Shown here piece by piece: positions 50,043 to 59,307 of a DNA stretch of 64,000 nucleotides. Under the pieces are notes generated by a model. That model was given only the letters and a program-made list of their open reading frames with translations, had not been told where the DNA came from and did not search any database. The stretch comes from Paractinoplanes polyasparticus. GTDB lineage: Bacteria > Actinomycetota > Actinomycetes > Mycobacteriales > Micromonosporaceae. Each line of letters starts with the position of its first letter. Position 1 is the stretch's first letter. The stretch lies in the NCBI RefSeq assembly GCF_019710575.1, contig NZ_JAHWFK010000065.1:1-64000 (forward strand), in the 5' to 3' direction. Made by a program: the position numbers and the translations under genes.

Positions 50043-52597
50043 GCAGCCATGCCCGCGGGAAGGCTGATGGCGGCCAATTCCACCCGGGAACGGCAGCCGG
50101 TCCGGGCGAACAGCCGGGTGAGGTAGTTCTCGACGGTCTTCTCGCTCATCTGGATCCGGGCGGCGATCTGCCGGTTCGTGTGGGCCCGCCGGATCAACTC
50201 GATGATCTGGAGCTCGATGTCGCTGTAGGCCGACCGTAGCGGCCGTTGCGCCCGCACCGGTACGGAAAGGTCACGCATCACCGCTGCCACGTCGGATCGT
50301 AGCCGGGGCGAGGCTGATCGTTCGGCAGTCTCCTGCGCCTCCTGCAGCCACGGCCGCGGATCGTCGGCCATCCGGGCGACGGCAAGCGCGGCCCGGACGA
50401 GGGCCGGCCGGTGCCCGCGGGCCCGGATCAGATCGAGAGCCGCTGTCGCGGCCGGGAGGTCCTCCCTGGCCAGCGCGCGGACAAGCAGCCTTGTCTCCGT
50501 GCTGACATGGCGCGGCCCGGCCTTGTCGGCGAGGACGGCGAAGGCTTGCGCCTGGACGTTCAGCCCGGACCGGGCAGCCAGATCGGTGGCCCGCACCAGG
50601 AGCAGCTCCACCCCGATCCGGCTGCCGTGTGCGAGCTGCCGGTCATAGGCTCGCCGAGCGGCTTCGAGCTGCTCGGGCACGGCCGCGGCACTCGTCTGCG
50701 CCCACCAGCGCAGAGCGGTGTACGGCGGCTCATCGGGAACCAACGACAGCCAGGCCGCGCCCTCGTCGTCACGACCCAGCAGGGTCAACGCCTCGGCCGC
50801 CCATATCCGGGACAACCGCTGCAGCATCGTTCTCTCCGCGCCGGGCAGCTCCAGCTCGCGTGCGGCGGACAGCACACCGGTCAGATCGCCTGCGGCATAA
50901 CACTTATGCAAACGGTGGTAGGCGGCAACCGGTCCCTCGATGGGAACGCCGTAGCGGTGCTCGCCGAGCACCGTCCGGAGCAGCCCTCCCAGATCGCCGG
51001 TTCCCCCGGTGGTCAGCAACGCGTCGACCGGGCCGTCGCCCGGTTGCAGACCTTCGCCCATCGCCCGATCCACTAGAGCGAACTCCAGCGGGCCGCCCGC
51101 CGGGGCCGCAGTAGGGACACCGTCCATCCAGCGGTCCACGAACCGTCGGATCCCTTCGCCGGGCGGACCGCACCGGGCCAGCACGTCCGTCATCCGGACG
51201 CCGGTGTGCACCGAGGCCAGCCCGGCTGCCGCGGCCAGTTCGCCGGGCCGCCGAGACGGAGCGGCGGCGGCCAACACCTCGGCCAGGCGGCCGAACTGCC
51301 CGGTCCGGACAAGGACACGCACCAGGCGGGACAGAATGTCGTCGGCCGCCTCTCCCCCGCCGGCGTGCCACAACGCGGCCCGCAGCCAGTCGGCAGCGCG
51401 AACCGGCTCCCGGTCTGTCGCACCGACGGCGGTCGTGGCGAGGTCGACGGCGGTACGACGATCGGTGGGCACGGCCAGGCCGGCATGGGCGACGTGATCG
51501 GCCAGCGCGGCCCGGTCGACGGCCCCACCGGCCCGGCGGAACATGGCGGCGGCGTACACCCGGTGGAGCCGGGCCACAGCGACCGGCCCGGCGTCGAGGA
51601 CCAATCGAGCGGAGAGCGCCGGACAAGACAGCCGGAGATCGCGCTGAGGACCAGGCACCAGCACACCGGCCTCGGTCAGCTCGTCGACCAACCGGCCGTA
51701 GCTTCCCGGGCGGCCGAGCGTGGCGTCGGCGAACAACGGCAGGTCGTCAAGGCTCAGCCGGGTGATGGCGGCCGTCGTGGCGATCCGGACGGCGGCCGCG
51801 CCGCGGTCCCGTACGGCGACGACCAGCCGGTGTTCAGCGGGCAGGGCGATCGGCAGGTGGGGGTCGAGCAGACAGAGATGACCGCTGACCACGCCGAGCC
51901 GTCCGCTCCGGACAAGGTCGGCCGCGACGTCGACCACGGTGGCGGTGTTGCCGTCAAGGGGGCCGAGCGCCGCGGTCAGAGCCGGCACGACCCCGTCGTC
52001 GATCGGCGCGCCGTACCGCCGGTGGAGAAGCTCACGGATGTCGTCCGCGTCCAGTGGGGACAGGTCGACGATCCGATCGGCCAGGGCCCCCGGCCGGCCG
52101 GCCGCCGTCGGAGCGGCCGCCACGACGAGACATCCATCACGAACGGCCGCCGCCAGCGCCGTGGTCAGACCGGGCGCAACGTCGACGTCATCGGCCACCA
52201 CCACCACCACGGGCGCGCGCCGGCTGACCACCTCGAACGCGACCGAGGTCTGCTGGGCCAGCACGGGCGAGGACTCAGAGCCGGCGCACAGTGCCGCGAT
52301 CATGCTCAGCGGCCGCCCGAGCAGCGGATCGGCCAATTGCTCGTACTGCTCCCGCAGGGCGTGCAGGACGGCGGTGAACCCGGCCACCGGGTTCGAGGCG
52401 CCATGGCCGTGCACCCGGAGCACCGTGGCGCCGTCGGCGCGCCAGCCGTCGGCCACAGCGTCCAGCAGGGTGGTGCGCCCGCTGCCCGCCGGGCCGGTGA
52501 CCAGTACGAACCGCCCACCATCGGCAACCTCGCGGTAGACCTCACCCAACGCCGCAAGCTGTAAGCTCCGACCCACCATCGTCCGTCGCCGCTGCAT
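50039..52597 (-). CDS. Large LuxR-family (LAL-like) regulator, Walker A Lys-to-Arg
   Basis: 852 aa, same architecture as the gene it overlaps. The P-loop is GPAGSGRTTLL (Lys to Arg) and Walker B is VVVVVADDVDVAP. The C-terminal HTH reads LQIIELIRRAHTNRQIAARIQMS, EKTVENYLTRLFARTGCRSR. ATG 52597 was chosen because GGAGGT lies 6 nt upstream; an upstream in-frame start at 52660 is unlikely. Located between the type VII core and the 52707 gene; it is a reasonable candidate for controlling the locus, but no target site can be assigned. Confidence 0.85.
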   Translation of the reverse strand: MQRRRTMVGRSLQLAALGEVYREVADGGRFVLVTGPAGSGRTTLLDAVADGWRADGATVLRVHGHGASNPVAGFTAVLHALREQYEQLADPLLGRPLSMIAALCAGSESSPVLAQQTSVAFEVVSRRAPVVVVVADDVDVAPGLTTALAAAVRDGCLVVAAAPTAAGRPGALADRIVDLSPLDADDIRELLHRRYGAPIDDGVVPALTAALGPLDGNTATVVDVAADLVRSGRLGVVSGHLCLLDPHLPIALPAEHRLVVAVRDRGAAAVRIATTAAITRLSLDDLPLFADATLGRPGSYGRLVDELTEAGVLVPGPQRDLRLSCPALSARLVLDAGPVAVARLHRVYAAAMFRRAGGAVDRAALADHVAHAGLAVPTDRRTAVDLATTAVGATDREPVRAADWLRAALWHAGGGEAADDILSRLVRVLVRTGQFGRLAEVLAAAAPSRRPGELAAAAGLASVHTGVRMTDVLARCGPPGEGIRRFVDRWMDGVPTAAPAGGPLEFALVDRAMGEGLQPGDGPVDALLTTGGTGDLGGLLRTVLGEHRYGVPIEGPVAAYHRLHKCYAAGDLTGVLSAARELELPGAERTMLQRLSRIWAAEALTLLGRDDEGAAWLSLVPDEPPYTALRWWAQTSAAAVPEQLEAARRAYDRQLAHGSRIGVELLLVRATDLAARSGLNVQAQAFAVLADKAGPRHVSTETRLLVRALAREDLPAATAALDLIRARGHRPALVRAALAVARMADDPRPWLQEAQETAERSASPRLRSDVAAVMRDLSVPVRAQRPLRSAYSDIELQIIELIRRAHTNRQIAARIQMSEKTVENYLTRLFARTGCRSRVELAAISLPAGMAA

Positions 52598-52706
52598 ACC
52601 GTCACCTCCGTCGCGGCCGCTCCGATCGCGGCCGCGCACTGGAAACGGCAAGGTGAGCACTCATGTTCACGCGAACCAGAGGTTTGTTCTCACGTCAGAA
52701 CACGCT

Positions 52707-55094
52707 TCAGGCCGCACCCGAGTCCGTGAAGCCGAGTGGCGGGCCCATCAACCGGCCGGCGGCGTCCGAGCCGGCCTCGGTGAGATCGATCCGGGGCGCC
52801 GACCGGCGACGGGCCAGAGCCCGTTCCAGCCGGCCCAGCACCGACCGGTCGGCGTCGTCGAGACCCGCCGTCGTCGTCTCGCCGACCAGTAACTCGCGCA
52901 GCAGGACGGCCGTCCGGGGCAGGCCGGCCGTGTCCGCTTCGCCGGTGCGCACACCGAGCACCTTGAACCGGGCGCCGGCCAGGAACACCACTTCGTCCAG
53001 CCCCTCCTCCCCCAGCACGCCGGCCTGCCGGGCGGTCCGTGACCAGATCAGGTAGTCGATGTCAGCGTCTGCGACCGACAAGCCGTCGGCGCCGCCGGCG
53101 GTTCGGAAGCCGGATTCGACCAGCGTCGCTCCCTCTCGATAGAGGCGCTCGGCCGGTACGCCGATACGGGCCTGGCACACCACAGCCCGACGGCAAGGCG
53201 GCAACCGGCGCAGCCCGGAGATCAGACAGGGGAGGTAACCCGCCAGCGGTGCGGACCGGCCGGCGCGCAGCTCCACATTGAGTTCGGACGCGCCGGCGGC
53301 GGAGGAACCAAAGAACACCCGGACGGCCACCAGGTCCGTCTTGGCGGCGGCGGACGTGTCCTGACGCAGGGCGGGCCAGGCGGCCAGCGCGGCGTTGACG
53401 GTGGTGATCGAGTCGGTGTAAGCCGGGCCCAGCGCCGTGACGAATGCCTGTCGCTCGTCGCCGGTGCTGCCTCGCTCGGTGATCGCGGCCGGGACGGCCG
53501 GTTCGTACCGGGAAACCGCGGGCGACGCGGCCGGCCGAACGGGGATCTTCCGCTCAGCGGCCGGCACAGCCGCGAAGTTAGGAGCCGGCGAGCCGGCCGA
53601 CGCTGTCGCGAATGACTGCTCCGGCTCCGGCTCCGGACCGGACACTGTCATCACCGGCGCCACGGCGACGGCGGGAACAGCGGGAACGACCGACGGCGTA
53701 GCGACGACCGGCTCGTCATCCCGCACCGGCTCGTCATTCCGCACAGGCTCGCTCACCAGCACCGGCTCAGCAGCCGGAGCAGGCGCGGCCGTGGCCGCAG
53801 GAACCGGCTCGGAAACGGGAAGTACCGGAGCCGGACCGGCTCGAGTTCCTCGATCGAGCATGGCTTGCACCAGGGGTGCTCCCTCACCGACGAGGGCCAG
53901 CCCGGGCTGGGTTGTGCTTGCCGTGAGAAACGACGTCAGCATGCCGGTCAGCGGATCCGAAAGAGTCCGGTCGACGACGAGCACCCCCTCGTCCGGATCG
54001 ACCAGCGCGCCGCTGTCCTGACCGGACGCCGAATCCGCACGCAACACGATCCCGGCCGAGTTGACCTCGGCCAGCAGACCTCGTACGGCCCGATGCCGGT
54101 AGAGGCGTTCCGCCGCCCGTACCCAACCGTCCCGCAAAGGCGCTGGACCCACCCCCATCGGAAGCCGGGGCCGCGATACAACCGCCTCGCCGGAGGTGGT
54201 AGCCAGCGCACGGACGAGCGTTTCCCGCCAGCCGGCCGCAATGGTGGGCCCGTCCGACCGGACCAGGACCGGGATGCCGGCCGGAAGCCCGGTGAACAAC
54301 TCGGCGACCTGGCGCGGGTCGACCGGAGGATCGCCGATGTGGCGCAGGACGAGAACCGGACCGGCCGGATCCACCGGCACGTGATATGCGGGATCGTCGG
54401 GCCCGGGCGAACGGCGGGCTGAATGGAGGAGCAGCCCGGCCGGAATAGGCTCGGCGACCAGGCCTGGTAGCGGCATCGGGCGGTCGGGCAGCATCTGCTC
54501 CCAGACCGGCGGAGGGTAGCGGCGAGTCGTGACCAGCGCACCGCCTCCGCTCCGGTACGACCGCCAGCCCAGCCCGGCGTCCGGCGCGACGTAGAACGTG
54601 CCGTCCGGCGTGACGTGCAGGGGACCGTCCGGGGCCAGAAGTTCGACGCCGGCCCGTTCGGCAAGGCGCAACAACCAGGAGGCGTACGCCTCCTGGGGAC
54701 GGCCGATGTAGTCGACGGCCAGCCAGGCGCGCCGCACTCCCCAGACCTTCGCCGCGCTTTCCACCGTGCGACGCAGGACGGTACCGCACGCGGCATCACC
54801 GACGGCCCGCGGCGACGCGGTGATCAACAGGTCGCCGCCGGGCCGCTGAGCGTTGCGCAGCAGTTGCCAGAGCACCAGGGGTGGGTCGTCGGCGTGGGAC
54901 ACGACTGCGGCCTGGTCGAGCCATTCCACGAAAAGGAGGCGTCGTGATGGTTCGGGACGGGTCGGTGGCCGCCGCCGGCCGAGCATGCGGGACAGCACCA
55001 TGTTCCGCATGGTTTCCCGCCGACCGACGGTCCGGGCAACGGTTGCAGCAGTTTCCTCGAATCTGGGGGGAATCCTCCACGACCGAACGGGCAC
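52707..55094 (-). CDS. Large cytosolic protein of unknown function, paralogous core to 60714-62942
   Basis: 795 aa. Residues 50-400 contain the alpha/beta core shared with the 60714 protein: LAERAGVELLAPDGPLHVTP, DGTFYVAPDAGLGWRSY, RRYPPPVWE, PIPAGLLLHSA, VPVDPAGPVLVLRHIGDPPV. A Pro/Ala/Glu-rich linker (about 415-520, PVRNDEPVRDDEPV) leads to a C-terminal alpha/beta domain (SELNVELRAGRSAPLAGYLP, DYLIWSRTARQ). No membrane segment or signal peptide. GTG 55094 has GGGAGG 5 nt upstream. It is divergent from the ECF sigma gene at 55212. Function unknown; the core pattern resembles modules in polymorphic toxin proteins. Confidence 0.7.
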   Translation of the reverse strand: MPVRSWRIPPRFEETAATVARTVGRRETMRNMVLSRMLGRRRPPTRPEPSRRLLFVEWLDQAAVVSHADDPPLVLWQLLRNAQRPGGDLLITASPRAVGDAACGTVLRRTVESAAKVWGVRRAWLAVDYIGRPQEAYASWLLRLAERAGVELLAPDGPLHVTPDGTFYVAPDAGLGWRSYRSGGGALVTTRRYPPPVWEQMLPDRPMPLPGLVAEPIPAGLLLHSARRSPGPDDPAYHVPVDPAGPVLVLRHIGDPPVDPRQVAELFTGLPAGIPVLVRSDGPTIAAGWRETLVRALATTSGEAVVSRPRLPMGVGPAPLRDGWVRAAERLYRHRAVRGLLAEVNSAGIVLRADSASGQDSGALVDPDEGVLVVDRTLSDPLTGMLTSFLTASTTQPGLALVGEGAPLVQAMLDRGTRAGPAPVLPVSEPVPAATAAPAPAAEPVLVSEPVRNDEPVRDDEPVVATPSVVPAVPAVAVAPVMTVSGPEPEPEQSFATASAGSPAPNFAAVPAAERKIPVRPAASPAVSRYEPAVPAAITERGSTGDERQAFVTALGPAYTDSITTVNAALAAWPALRQDTSAAAKTDLVAVRVFFGSSAAGASELNVELRAGRSAPLAGYLPCLISGLRRLPPCRRAVVCQARIGVPAERLYREGATLVESGFRTAGGADGLSVADADIDYLIWSRTARQAGVLGEEGLDEVVFLAGARFKVLGVRTGEADTAGLPRTAVLLRELLVGETTTAGLDDADRSVLGRLERALARRRSAPRIDLTEAGSDAAGRLMGPPLGFTDSGAA

Positions 55095-55211
55095 ATGTCC
55101 CTCCCGTCCGAGCGCGGGCAGGGCTCCCCGATCATGCCTCGGTTAGTCTCTAGCTATTCAATATCCACGCCGTGAGACTAATTTACGGACGTCGCAGGAG
55201 TTGACGCTGGA

Positions 55212-55748
55212 ATGGCCGCATTGCCGGAAACCACACCGGACCATGAGGCCGCGCTGCATCACCTGCAGCAGGCCCATGGACCAGCACTTCTGGGCTATCT
55301 GACCCGGCAAACCCGGGGAGATGTGCACCGAGCAGAGGACATCGTTCAAGAGACGTTGATGCGCGCTTGGCGCAGTCCGGAGTCCCGCAACGAGCAGGGG
55401 CAGTGGAACAGCGCTTGGATCTATACAGTCGCCCGGCGCATCCTCATCGATCAGATCAGAGCGGCCGGCGCGCGTCCGATCGAGTTACAGGACACCGAGT
55501 CCGACGCGCATCCGATGACCGAGGATCCCGTCGAGACTCTGATCGATACGCAGGAGGTCCGCGCGGCCCTGCGATCGCTGCCGGAGCATTTCCGCCTGAC
55601 GCTGATCGCGGTCTACTACCGGAACCTGTCGCTCGCTGAGACCGCTGAGCTGCTCGGCATTCCCGCCGGCACAGTCAAGTCACGGACTTTCTACGCACTC
55701 CGCGCGATGCGTGCGGCTCTCGACAACCGGGAGTTCAACCCCCGCTGA
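55212..55748 (+). CDS. ECF-type RNA polymerase sigma factor
   Basis: 178 aa. Region 2 spans about 22-90 (YLTRQTRGDVHRAEDIVQETL, WIYTVARRILIDQIRA) and region 4 about 120-172 (LPEHFRLTLIAVYYRNLSLAET, GIPAGTVKSRTFYALRAMRA). It is highly similar to the sigma factor at 60018 (shared LLxxLTRxTRGD, AEDIxQETxxRAWRxP, RILIDQIRAA), so the two arose by duplication. ATG 55212 lies downstream of a weak AGGAG-type site (CGCAGGAGTTGACGCTGGA). Each copy neighbours a member of the same large-protein family. No anti-sigma gene is next to it. A strong terminator follows directly. Confidence 0.88.
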   Translation: MAALPETTPDHEAALHHLQQAHGPALLGYLTRQTRGDVHRAEDIVQETLMRAWRSPESRNEQGQWNSAWIYTVARRILIDQIRAAGARPIELQDTESDAHPMTEDPVETLIDTQEVRAALRSLPEHFRLTLIAVYYRNLSLAETAELLGIPAGTVKSRTFYALRAMRAALDNREFNPR

Positions 55749-55794
55749 CCACTGCCCGCTGCAATCCGGCGGACCGGAATGCAGCGGGCAGTGG
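55749..55794. terminator. Bidirectional intrinsic terminator
   Basis: A perfect 15-bp stem (CCACTGCCCGCTGCA / TGCAGCGGGCAGTGG) encloses a loop that itself pairs (TCCGG...CCGGA). It starts at the base after the sigma stop and ends 14 bp before the stop of the convergent ricin-domain gene. Confidence 0.9.
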
Positions 55795-55808
55795 CCGGCA
55801 CGGCCGGC

Positions 55809-57581
55809 TCAGCTCTTCGGCTTGGCTATGGGTTTGATGCTCCAGCGCATGTCGACCTCCTTGGTCTGCAGGTCCCACTGGGTGATGGGCGTAGCGTTGT
55901 TGGCACAGCAGTCGTTGCCCATGATGTCGAGGGCTCTACCGCTCCTGCGGTTGATCATGGCGTAGCTGCCGACACCGAGTGGCTGCAGCCGGAACTGCTG
56001 ATTGAAGTCGCCGGCGACCCGATTCGTCATCACCAGCTCGACCCCGTTCTCCCGCTTGCCGCCCCGCATCCCCAGCACCTTGCCGGAGTGGACATTGGTG
56101 ATGACGACGTACTTGGGATCGCTCGCGTTGGCGATGCGCCACCTCTGATCCGCGCCTTTGTCATTGTCGTAAAGCTGAATCGTGGTGTGCGCAGCCGTGA
56201 TCGTGTTCTTGCCCGGCACATCCATGACCCGGCCGCTGAGCACATTCGCGATCTGGAACTCGGTGGCGGTGTCCCAGATCTTGGGGCCGGTCGGCTGCAC
56301 CGCGCCGGGCCCCAGGGGGAGCGTGGGTTGATCCGACGCTGCCGGGCTCGGCGACGCCGAGGACGAAGTAGGCGCCGCGGCCGATGGTCCGGTCGAGGTC
56401 GACGGCTTGCTCTCCGGCTCCCCGGACTGCACCGGCTCTACCGGCTTCGCCGGTTCCACCGGCTCCTTCTTCGGCTCCCCCAGGCGGGCATCGGCCTGGT
56501 AGGTGGAGAAATAGCGGGCGACGAGGTCGGGCAGCTGCTTCACCCGGGCGTGACGAGGGACGCCACCTTCGGCCCGCACCGCGGTAGGTCCCCACTGGTA
56601 GGCGGCCATCGCCAGGGTGAACGAATCGCCCGACGAATCGTCGGGCTGCAGGCCGGAAAGTTGATTCCGCAAATCGCACATCGCCGTGCCCATGGCCGGG
56701 ATGGCCACCGCAGGGTCCCAGACCGAGGCGAGTGACGATGGCTGGTACTGCTCCCACATCGACTCGGTGAACTGGGCAATGCCCTGACCACCGTTCGGGC
56801 CCCGGAGACTGGCGTTGAACCCCGACAGCGCCATCACCTGAGCCGCAACCCGCGACGCCGGCAGCACGCCGGGACAGATGCGACCGGCCGCTCGGATCGG
56901 CTCCACCAGCTCCTCGGGTACCTTGACCACGTTGGCCGGAGGACTGGGCGACCCGGACGGCTCCGCGTCAGCAGGGTCGCTGAACTGTGGCTGGTCTGCG
57001 TACCAGTTGGCGTAACCGGCCACGGTTTCGACATGGCGGCGGGCGGCCTCCGGCACCGCCCCGGCCCGGAGGACTTCGTCCATCCCCACCAGGTCACCGG
57101 CCACGGCCGCTTCCCATTCGCTGCCGTCGACGCCGTTCTCCCTGGCCGTCCCGACGAAATTGCACGTCTGGTGGGCCAGCGCCAGCACACTCGCCAGCAC
57201 GTCGCTGCGCTGCGCCTCCGCCCACGGCGCCCACTTCCTCCAGTCCTCGGCGTTCAGGTTCGCGAGGCCCTCACCGGTGTCAGTCCGAGCGGTGGCCTGA
57301 AACCTCGAGGCCGCCATCAGCTGGGCGGCCAGCCGAGGTGCGGTCACCGCCGGGCAGGATGTCGCACCCACGACGATCGCCGGCAACATCGAGGCCGGCA
57401 CCTTCTCACCCTCGATCTTCGTCTCCGCCAGCGCCGGGCCGACTTGGATGCCGGCGGCCACAATGCACGCTACGGCTGCCAGCAGTGCCACTCCGACCTC
57501 GATACGTTGCCTGGTGCTGCGTAACGAGCGCGCGGCCCGCACGCCGGCTGCGCCCAGCCCGCGTAGCCGGCCGATCACCAT
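55809..57581 (-). CDS. Membrane-anchored, lysozyme-like protein with C-terminal ricin B lectin domain
   Basis: About 590 aa. An N-terminal membrane anchor or signal (about 28-48) precedes two diverged copies of a transglycosylase-like segment: TDTGEGLANLNAEDWRKWAPW (about 92-145) and NGGQGIAQFTESMWEQYQPS with VWDPAVAIPAMGTAMCDL (about 255-310). The second, with AMAAYQWGPTAVR, looks closest to an active lytic fold. A Pro/Lys/Ser linker follows, then a ricin-type beta-trefoil (about 440-590: QLYDNDKGADQRWRIAN, NQQFRLQPLG, ITQWDLQ). It may act at or bind cell-wall glycans. ATG 57581 has GAGG 8 nt upstream; ATG 57587 is an alternative. It is divergent from a TetR gene. Confidence 0.75.
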   Translation of the reverse strand: MVIGRLRGLGAAGVRAARSLRSTRQRIEVGVALLAAVACIVAAGIQVGPALAETKIEGEKVPASMLPAIVVGATSCPAVTAPRLAAQLMAASRFQATARTDTGEGLANLNAEDWRKWAPWAEAQRSDVLASVLALAHQTCNFVGTARENGVDGSEWEAAVAGDLVGMDEVLRAGAVPEAARRHVETVAGYANWYADQPQFSDPADAEPSGSPSPPANVVKVPEELVEPIRAAGRICPGVLPASRVAAQVMALSGFNASLRGPNGGQGIAQFTESMWEQYQPSSLASVWDPAVAIPAMGTAMCDLRNQLSGLQPDDSSGDSFTLAMAAYQWGPTAVRAEGGVPRHARVKQLPDLVARYFSTYQADARLGEPKKEPVEPAKPVEPVQSGEPESKPSTSTGPSAAAPTSSSASPSPAASDQPTLPLGPGAVQPTGPKIWDTATEFQIANVLSGRVMDVPGKNTITAAHTTIQLYDNDKGADQRWRIANASDPKYVVITNVHSGKVLGMRGGKRENGVELVMTNRVAGDFNQQFRLQPLGVGSYAMINRRSGRALDIMGNDCCANNATPITQWDLQTKEVDMRWSIKPIAKPKS

Positions 57582-57738
57582 CTTCATTGCCTCGGGTGTC
57601 CTCTCCAACGCGAGTGTCCCCTGAGAACGGACGCAACCGGGTCGACGTTCATCGACTCGGGCACGACTTTTGGTCACCGGAGAGCCACCTCGGGTAGCCG
57701 AGGTCGGCAGGGTCTTGACCGGTCGGTAACTTATGGGG

Positions 57739-58371
57739 ATGGCCAACACCTCCCGCGCCTACCACTCACCACGACGCGAGCAGGACGCACAACGCACGCA
57801 CGCCCTCATCCTCGAGTCCGCGCGCCAGCTGTTCATCAGTCATGGTTACGCCCGCGTCACCATGTCCGACATCGCCACCGCAGCCGGCATCGCCGTCAAG
57901 ACCGTGTACGCAAGCGTCGGGACAAAGGCCGCGGTGCTGGAGAATCTTCTTGCCTTCGACGCATCCGGTACGGGACTGGCTCAAGTCGCGGCGGGGGTGT
58001 CGACGGCCACCGGGCTCGACGCCTCACTGACTCTGCTCGCGAGCTGCAGCCGGGCGGAGACGGAACGGCTGCAGCCCTCGGTCGACCTGCTGTACGCGTC
58101 CATGGCCAGTGACGAGGGCGCGCGGCTGGCCTGGGACCGGGTGGTCGTAGCCCAGCGCGATGCGCTGGGCCGCGTCGCTGAGCGGCTGGTGACCAGCGAC
58201 CTGGTCGCCGCGCATCTCGGGCCGGACGCGGTGCGGGACCGGCTCTGGTTCTGTTTCGGTCTGGCCGCCTGGCGGACGCTGATCCACGACTGCCGCTGGA
58301 ACTACCACGACACCGAACTTTTCCTGCGGCGCCAGGCGCTGTGCATGCTGACCGAACCCGACGAGCAATGA
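57739..58371 (+). CDS. TetR-family transcriptional regulator
   Basis: About 210 aa. The N-terminal HTH is textbook: THALILESARQLFISHGYAR, VTMSDIATAAGIAVKTVYAS, VGTKAAVLENLLAFD. The C-terminal ligand-binding domain (about 65-200) is helical with no recognised ligand. The ATG at 57739 and one 6 nt earlier are both possible. It is divergent from the ricin-domain gene, whose start is 157 bp away, and may repress that gene or itself. A strong terminator follows. Confidence 0.88.
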   Translation: MANTSRAYHSPRREQDAQRTHALILESARQLFISHGYARVTMSDIATAAGIAVKTVYASVGTKAAVLENLLAFDASGTGLAQVAAGVSTATGLDASLTLLASCSRAETERLQPSVDLLYASMASDEGARLAWDRVVVAQRDALGRVAERLVTSDLVAAHLGPDAVRDRLWFCFGLAAWRTLIHDCRWNYHDTELFLRRQALCMLTEPDEQ

Positions 58372-58416
58372 AACACACGGAGTCCGGACCCGTTGCGGCC
58401 GGTGGCCACGGACTGC

Positions 58417-58458
58417 TGATCGCGGCAAGCCCGGACGGGGCCAGGCTTGCCGCGATCA
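58417..58458. terminator. Bidirectional intrinsic terminator
   Basis: A perfect 15-bp stem (TGATCGCGGCAAGCC / GGCTTGCCGCGATCA) with a 12-nt loop lies between the convergent TetR and DUF3455 genes. Confidence 0.9.
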
Positions 58459-58462
58459 CGTG

Positions 58463-59128
58463 TTACTTGCGCTTGGCTGCCCAGAAGGCGTAGAGCGCCT
58501 TGTACGGGACGGCCTTGGTCGCCCCGTCGGTGCACGAACCGGCCGGGGCCACTCCACCCGAGGTGTACAGGCGGCTGATGTAGCTCACGTTGCTCAGGAT
58601 CCCCTTACCGCTGTGGCTGTTCACGGTGAGCAGCAGCTCCGGGATGGTGCCCTCACGCGGGCTCTCGGCCGTCTTGGTGGCGGTGATCAGCGATTTGTCC
58701 CGCTCGGACTGCCACTTGGGCCCGACGGTGTGGTGGATCCAGCCGGCGGTGCCGACGAGTCGGGCCTCAGGAGCCGAAGCCCCGGTGAAGACGCCGCCGG
58801 TGCAGGTGTACGTCTGCGTCCCGGTGGTGACGATGTACGCCCCGACCAACCGCGAACCGGCCGGCGGACGGATCGACGACGGGATCCGCGGGACGCCGAT
58901 CCGGCGGGCGCCGGGTCCCACCGCCGGCGGGCCGGCCGCCTCCGCCTCCGGGCCGACAGCCTCCGCCTGCTGGCCGACAGCTTCCGTCTGCGGACCGACG
59001 GCTTTCGCCTGCAGGCCGCTCACTTCGTCGGCGGACGCCTGGAAGGTGACTGCCCCGATCGCTGCGACGACGACCGCCATTCCGGCACCCGCCAGGATCC
59101 GGAACCGGGAACGCGAAGTCCTTGCCAC
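58463..59128 (-). CDS. Secreted DUF3455 protein with heptapeptide repeats
   Basis: 221 aa. GTG 59128 is preceded by GGGAGG at 6 nt and gives a signal peptide (RILAGAGMAVVVAAIGAVTF). A linker of four EAVGPQx-type 7-residue repeats follows, then the DUF3455 domain (SRLVGAYIVTTGTQTYTCTG, WIHHTVGPKWQSERDKSL, NVSYISRLYTSGGVAPAGSC). The domain's biochemical role is unknown; members are secreted. The two cysteines (TYTCTG and AGSC) could form a disulfide. It is divergent from the DM13 gene at 59308 and ends at a strong terminator. Confidence 0.8.
   Translation of the reverse strand: MARTSRSRFRILAGAGMAVVVAAIGAVTFQASADEVSGLQAKAVGPQTEAVGQQAEAVGPEAEAAGPPAVGPGARRIGVPRIPSSIRPPAGSRLVGAYIVTTGTQTYTCTGGVFTGASAPEARLVGTAGWIHHTVGPKWQSERDKSLITATKTAESPREGTIPELLLTVNSHSGKGILSNVSYISRLYTSGGVAPAGSCTDGATKAVPYKALYAFWAAKRK
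58925..59015 (-). repeat. 21-bp coding repeat, four copies
   Basis: Four 21-bp units encode EAVGPQT, EAVGQQA, EAVGPEA and EAAGPPA in the linker between the signal peptide and DUF3455. Confidence 0.8.
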
Positions 59129-59307
59129 TGATGTCCTCCCATCAACGGGTGCGCCTTTGCGCACCCGGTCCCAAGGACGTTCGTGACGCCGCAGGTGTTC
59201 GCAGAACTGGCCGGACTTAAGCCAATCTTCAAACGATCGCCCGTCCCGCCACCGGCCCCGCGGGAATTGGTGTGTAACGCTTCGCCCCACCACGGGGACT
59301 GATCACC

